DNA of 64,000 bases. Origin: Burkholderia gladioli. GTDB lineage: Bacteria; Pseudomonadota; Gammaproteobacteria; Burkholderiales; Burkholderiaceae. The notes beneath the pieces are model-generated. The model did no database searches and had not been told where the DNA came from. It saw nothing but the letters and a program-made list of their open reading frames with translations. Positions 13,401 through 19,400 of this stretch are shown here, one piece after another (positions within the stretch are counted from its first letter, which is position 1; every line of letters begins with the position of its first letter). The stretch is from the NCBI RefSeq assembly GCF_000959725.1, contig NZ_CP009322.1, positions 2,666,001 to 2,730,000 of the forward strand, read 5' to 3'. A program made the position numbers and the translations under genes.

Positions 13401-16400
13401 GAACTCGGCGTCGCCGGCCGCGCGCACGCGGAATTCGTAGCGGCCCGCCGTATCGGGCAGCAGATCGACCTGGACCTCGGGCATCGGCTCGCCCGTCACG
13501 AACGGCCGTACCCACACCACGTCGGAGATCTCGACGCCGGTCTGCTTGCAGGTGACGGCCGCGAACGCGGCGCGCGCCAGCTCCAGCGAGACGACGCCCG
13601 GCATGATGGTGCGCCCCTGCACGACGTGATCGACGACGAAGAACTCGCGCCCGCTGAAGCGGGTGCGCAGCGACGGCCGGCCACCGCCGACGGCGCCCGC
13701 CGCGAGCCAAGGATGTGCGCTCGCCGCCGGCGTCGTGGCCGATATTGCGGCCGGTACCATGGCCGGGGCCGGCAGCGCGCCCGGTTCGATCGGACGCGCA
13801 TCGGGCGCCAGCGTCATGGCCGCCGCATCGAGCCAGTAGCGCTCGCGTGCGAACGGATAGGTCGGCAGCGGCATGCGCCGATAGCCGCCATCGGCGTACA
13901 AGGTGCGCCACTGCGGCTCGGCGCCCTGCAGATAGGCGTCGGCCAGCGCGCCGAGCGCGGCGCGGTATTCGACCTCGGAGCCTGCGGCGGCGAGTGCCGC
14001 TGCCTGCTCCTCCCAGGCGCGCGCCGGCGCCGCACCGGCCGCGGGCGCCGTATTTCCGCTCGACTCGCGGTCCATCTCGCGGCCCGTATCGAGCGCGGCG
14101 CCGAGCGCCGCCGCCAGTTCGACCAGATCGCTCACCACCCAGGCCGCGCGGCGGCCGAAGTGCTTGCGGCCCGCCAGCAGCGTGAAGCTGAGGTTGCCGA
14201 GGTCGAGCGACGGCTTGCGCAGGCAGTGCGCACGCAGGCGTTCGATCTGCTGGCGCAACTGGCCGGACGTGCGGGCCGACAGCGTGACCAGCCACGCCGG
14301 CCGGTCGGCATGGCGCAGCGTGCTGTGCGGCGCCTCGCCGATCACCAGATGCGCGTTGGTGCCGCCCGCGCCGAACGAGCTGACGGCGGCCAGCCGCGGC
14401 CGCTGCGCCTCGCGCGCCCACGGCTGCAGCCGGGTATTGACGTAGAACGGGCTGTCGGCGAAGCGGATCGCGGGATTGCCGCTGCGGTAGTGCAGCGACG
14501 GCGGGATCTGCTCGTGCTCGAGCGCGAGCAGGATCTTCAGCACGCCCGCCACGCCGGCCGCGTACTGGGTGTGACCGAGATTGGTCTTCAGCGAGCCGAT
14601 CGCGCAGTACTCGCGGCGCTCGGTGTCGGCGCGGAACGCGCGCGTGAGCGCGCCGAACTCGATCGGATCGCCGAGCCGGGTGCCGGTGCCGTGCGCCTCG
14701 ACCATGCCGATCTCGCCGGCGTCGATGCCGAAGCGCTCGTAGATGCGGCGCAGCAGCGCCTCCTGCGAGCGCGCGCTGGGCGCCGTGATGCCGTTGGTGG
14801 TGCCGTCCTGGTTGACGCCCGAGCCACGGATCACGCCGTGAACGTGATCGCCGTCGGCCAGCGCGTCGGCAAGCCGCTTGAGCACCAGCACGCCCACGCC
14901 CTCGCCCGGCACGAAGCCGTCGGCGCTGGCGTCGAAGGTGTGGCAGCGGCCGGTGGCCGACAGCATGCCGGCGCGATGGGCGGCCGTGTAGAGCTTCGGC
15001 GTGGCCTGCAGGAACACGCCGCCCGCCAGCGCCATGCGCGTCTCGCCGCTGCGCAGGTCCTTGCAGGCGAGATCGATCGCGACGAGCGAGCTGGAGCAGG
15101 CGCTGTCGATCGCCATCGACGGGCCCTTCAGGTCCAGGTAGTAGGCGATCCGCGACGGGATCACCGAGGCCATGTTGCCCCACAGCGATTGCGGCGACGG
15201 CTTGCCGAGGAACAGATCCTGGTAATCGCCGCCGCAGCAGCCGACGTAGACGCCGCAATCGGTGCCGGCCACCTGAGCGCCGGCGTAGCCGGCGTCCTCC
15301 AGCGCCTTCCAGGCTTCCTGCAGGAAATGCCGCTGCTGCGGATCCATGTAGGTCGCCTCGAGCCCCGAGATGTTGAAGAACAGCGGGTCGAATTCCGCGA
15401 TGCCCTCCACGAAGCTGCCGTGACGGCAGGCGGCCTCGCCGGCGTCGGCCGGTAGCGGCCAGCGCGTGACCGGCTCGATCAGGTCGTGGCCCTGGGCGAG
15501 GTGCTCCCACAGCGCGTCGAGGTCGTCGGAGCGGCCGAAACGGCCGCTGATGCCGACGATCGCGATGGCGTCCTCGCGCGCCGCCGCCGGGGTGGCGGCC
15601 GCCGCGCCGGCGGCCACGGCCGGCGCGCGCGGCGCGTCCGGCGCCGCGACCGGCTCCTTGTATTGCGAGACCAGATGCTCGACGAGCCGCTGCAGCGTGC
15701 TGTGGTCGAACAGGCAGGTGGTGTCGAGATCGAGGCCGAGCCTTGCGTTGAGGCCGTCGACCAGCTCCACGCCGAGGATCGAGTCGAGGCCGTAGTCGGC
15801 GAACGACTGATCGGCGCGCACCTCGTCGGAGCGCAGGTCGAGCGAGGCGCAGAGCCGCTCCAGCACGATCCGCTCGATGTACTCGCGAGTCTGCGCGGCG
15901 CTGGGCGCTTGCGGCTCGACGCTGGGCGCCTCAGGCTCGACGCTGGCCGCTTGCGGCACGACCGACGCGGGCGCGAGGCCGCGATAGCGCTCCGCGATCC
16001 AGTAGGTATTGCGCGCGTAGGGATAGCTCGGCAGATGCATGCGGCGCGGTCGCGCGTCGCGATGCAGCGCGGCCCACTCGATACGCTGGCCGGCCACCCA
16101 CAGGCTCGCGAGCGTGCCCAGCTCGCGCGCGGCCAGCGCCGCCTCGACGGCCGGCTGGTTGCGGCGCGCCAGCGCCTCGCGCTCCTCGCCGCCCTGCGCC
16201 GCCTGCCCGGCATGAACGCCGGATGCGCCGACGTCGCCGGCCAGATACTGTTCGAGACGCGTGGTCAGTTCGGCGAGGCTGCCGGCCACGCAGGCCAGGC
16301 GCCATTCCATCGACTCGCGGCCGACCTGCAGCGTGTAGGCGATGTCCTCCAGGCGGGCGCCGTCGACGGTGGCCGGCTGCAGGCAGGCGGCCAGCTCGGC

Positions 16401-19400
16401 GACGCTGCCGCAGTCGCGCCACGCGTCGTCCGGCACCGCCAGCCCGGCGGTCCCGGCAAGCTGCTCCAGCAGTTGCCGCAGCTCGAACTCGCCGACCCCG
16501 TAGTCGCTGAAGCCGACGTCGGCCTCGATCTGCGCCGGCGCGACGTGCAGCAGGCCGGCCAGTCGCTCGGCGATCACCGGTGCGAGGTCGACGGCCGGCG
16601 TGCGATCGGCGCGAGAGAGGTAGGACAGCAGACGCCCGATGCGCCCGCGCAGCGCCGCCTCGGTGCGCGCCGACAGCACCACCAGGCTCGGCGTGGCGGC
16701 TGCCGCACGCGCGGGCTGCGCAAGCGGCACGAATTCCTCGACGATCACGTGCGCGTTGGCGCCGCCCGCGCCGAACGAGCTGATCCCGGCGCGCAGCGGC
16801 CATTCCCCGCGCGGGCCGGCCATCCGCCGCCACGCTGCGCCGGTACGCTGCAGCACGAACGGCGTGCGCTCGAAATCGATATTGGGATTGATGACGTCGG
16901 CGTTGAGGCTCGGCACCAACTGGCGATGCTTCATCTGCATCACCACCTTGGTCAGCCCGGCGATGCCGGCGGCCGCCTCCAGATGGCCGATGTTCGACTT
17001 CACCGAGCCGATCGCGCAGTAGCCAAGCGCGTCGGTGTCGCCGCGGAAGGCCTGGGTCAGCCCCTCGATCTCGATCGGATCGCCCATCTCGGTGCCGGTG
17101 CCGTGCGCCTCGACGAAACCGATGCTGCGCGCGTCGATGCCGGCGCGATCCAGGGCGGCGCGCACCACGTCGCGCTGCGCCGACGGGTTCGGCACGGTGT
17201 AGCCGTGGGTCTTGCCGCCGTGATTGATCTGGGTGGCGAGGATCACGGCGTGGATCGGGTCGCCGTCGGCCTGCGCCTGCGCGAGCGGCTTGAGCAGCAC
17301 CGCGCCCACGCCCTCGCCCGGCACGAAACCGTTGCCGCCCTCGCCGAAACTCTTGCAGCGGCCATCGGACGAGAGCATCTGCGAGGCGCTCAGCTCGACG
17401 AAGCTCGATGGATGCAGGTAGAGGTTCACGCCGCCGGCGATCGCCAGCTCGCAGTCGCCCGCGCGCAGCGCGCGGCAGGCCTCATGGATCGCGGTCAGCG
17501 ACGACGAGCACATGGTGTCGAACGGCAGGCTCGGGCCGTTCAGGTTCAGCGTGTAGGAGACGCGGTTCGCCACCGAGCTGAAGCTGGTGCGCGGATGCAG
17601 CGTCTCGCCGTCGCGCCACAACGCGGGGCCATACAGGTTGAAGCCGGTCTTGGTGATGCCCGCGTAGACGCCGACCCGCCCGCCGTACTGCGTGGCGAGT
17701 GTCTCGCGGCTGATCGCGGCGTCCTCCAGCACGTCCCAGCAGGCCTGCATGAACAGGCGTTCCTGCGGATCCATGCCGCTCGCCTCGCGCGGCGAGATGC
17801 CGAAGAACAGCGGATCGAAATCGGCGAAGCCGTCGAGGAAGCCGCCCCACTTGCCATAGCTCTTGCCCTGCGCGAGCGCGAGCTTGCGGTCGGCCTCGTA
17901 GAAGCCCTCGAGCGGCCAGCGCTCGGGCGGGATCTCGCCGATGCAGTCGAGGCCGTCGCGCAGGTTGTTCCAGAATTCGGTCGGCGAGGCGGCGTGCGGA
18001 TAGCGGCCGCTCAGGCCGATGATCGCGATCGCATCGTCGTGCGCCTCGGCCGGCGCGCGCGCGGCCGCGACGGCGGAGCTCGCGCCGCGCGCCGTATCGG
18101 CCGTATCGGCCGTATCGGCCGTATCGGCCGTATCGGCCGTATCGGCCGTATCGGCCGTATCGGCCGCGTCGGCATCGGCCGCCCGCGCCGATGCGGCCGG
18201 CAAGGCATCGAGCCCGGCCCAGCGACGGCTCGCCGCCGCATGCTGGTCGAGCAGATAGCCGGCCAGGGCGGCCAGCGTGCGGTGCTCGTAAAGCAGGGTC
18301 TTCGGCAGGCTCGCGGAGAGCGCGGCGAGCCGCTGGTTCAGCCGCGTGATCATGATCGAATCAATGCCGTAGCGCTCCAGCGGCTCCAGCGCGTCGAGCT
18401 CCTCGACGCGATAGCGCGTGCATTCGGAGAACAGCGCCTTGAGCCGCGCCAGCAGCGCGGCGCGCAGCTCGGCCGCCTCGGCCTCGGGCGCGGCCGAGAT
18501 GGAAGCGCAGGCAGCGTCGAGCGCCGGTGCCGCCGCGACGGGCGCGGCGCCGTCGAAGCCCGCGGCCAGCTTCACCAGATCGCCGCAGGCCACCAGCACC
18601 TGCGGCCGGGCGGCGGCGAGCGCCTGATAGAACGCCGCGAAGCCGCGCTCGCTGTCGATCGGCGCGAGGCCGAGGTTCTCGCGCAACGCGCGCTCGGTCG
18701 GCGCATCGATGCGCATGCCGCCCTCACGCCACAGCGGCCAGGCGATCGAGATGCTGCGGCGGGTCTGCAGCGCGCGGCGGTCGAGAAACGCGTTGGCGAG
18801 CGCGTAGTCCGACTGGCCGACGTTACCGAGCACACCGGCCAGGGACGAGAAGCTGGCCAGGAACTCGACCGGCAGCCCGCGGCTGGCGCGTTCGAGGTTC
18901 AGCAGGCCGCGCACCTTCGGCGCGCAGACGGCGGCCAGGTCGGCGGCCGACTTGCCGAGCGCGAAGCCGTCGCGCAGCGTGCCGGCGGCGTGGAGGATGC
19001 CGGTGAGCGTGCCGTGCTCGCGGTGCAGGTCGCGCAGCAGCGCCTCGACGGCGGCCGCGTCGCTCACGTCGAGCCTGCGCAGTTGCAGCCCCGGCCCGAG
19101 CGGGGCCAGCGCGGCGCGTGCCGCGTCGGACCAGTCCGAGCGCGCGGCCAGCACCACCCGCGCGCCGGGCGCGTGATGCAGGATCTCCCGCGCGAACAGC
19201 GCACCGAGCCCACCGGCGCCGCCGGTGAGCAGGTACACGCCGTCGTCGCGCCACGGCACCGGCGCACCGGCGGCGGGCAGCGGCGCGTGATGCAGCACGC
19301 TGCGCGTGCCGTCGCGATGAAGGATCGCGGCCGCGCCGTGATGCGCACGCTCGGCGTCCAGCAGGCTCGCAAGCCCAGGCGCGTCCACCCGCTCGGGATC

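Larger units (their letters stand above)
9450..15575 (-). other. PKS module 5: KS-DH-KR-MT-ACP-ACP
   Basis: The KS has the active site DSACSSS (Cys1605, codon at 15098). The DH carries HxxxGxxxxP starting at His2095 (codon at 13628) and a DxxxQ motif, so it should be active. The KR has GGAGGVG near 12140 and HSAIVLQD with the B-type Asp. A C-methyltransferase with the SAM motif EVGAGTGGT lies near 10830. Two nearly identical ACPs follow (Ser3305 and Ser3443). Expected product: an alpha-methyl enoyl thioester. Confidence 0.9.

Noticed and set aside
11863..15510. Minus-strand 1215-codon frame over the module 5 region
   Set aside because: It is the same DNA read out of frame. KS, DH, KR and MT motifs appear only in the frame beginning at 19910.
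18094..18165. CRISPR-like repeat
   Set aside because: Units are 9 bp with no spacers and lie in frame inside a coding region, so it is a coding minisatellite.
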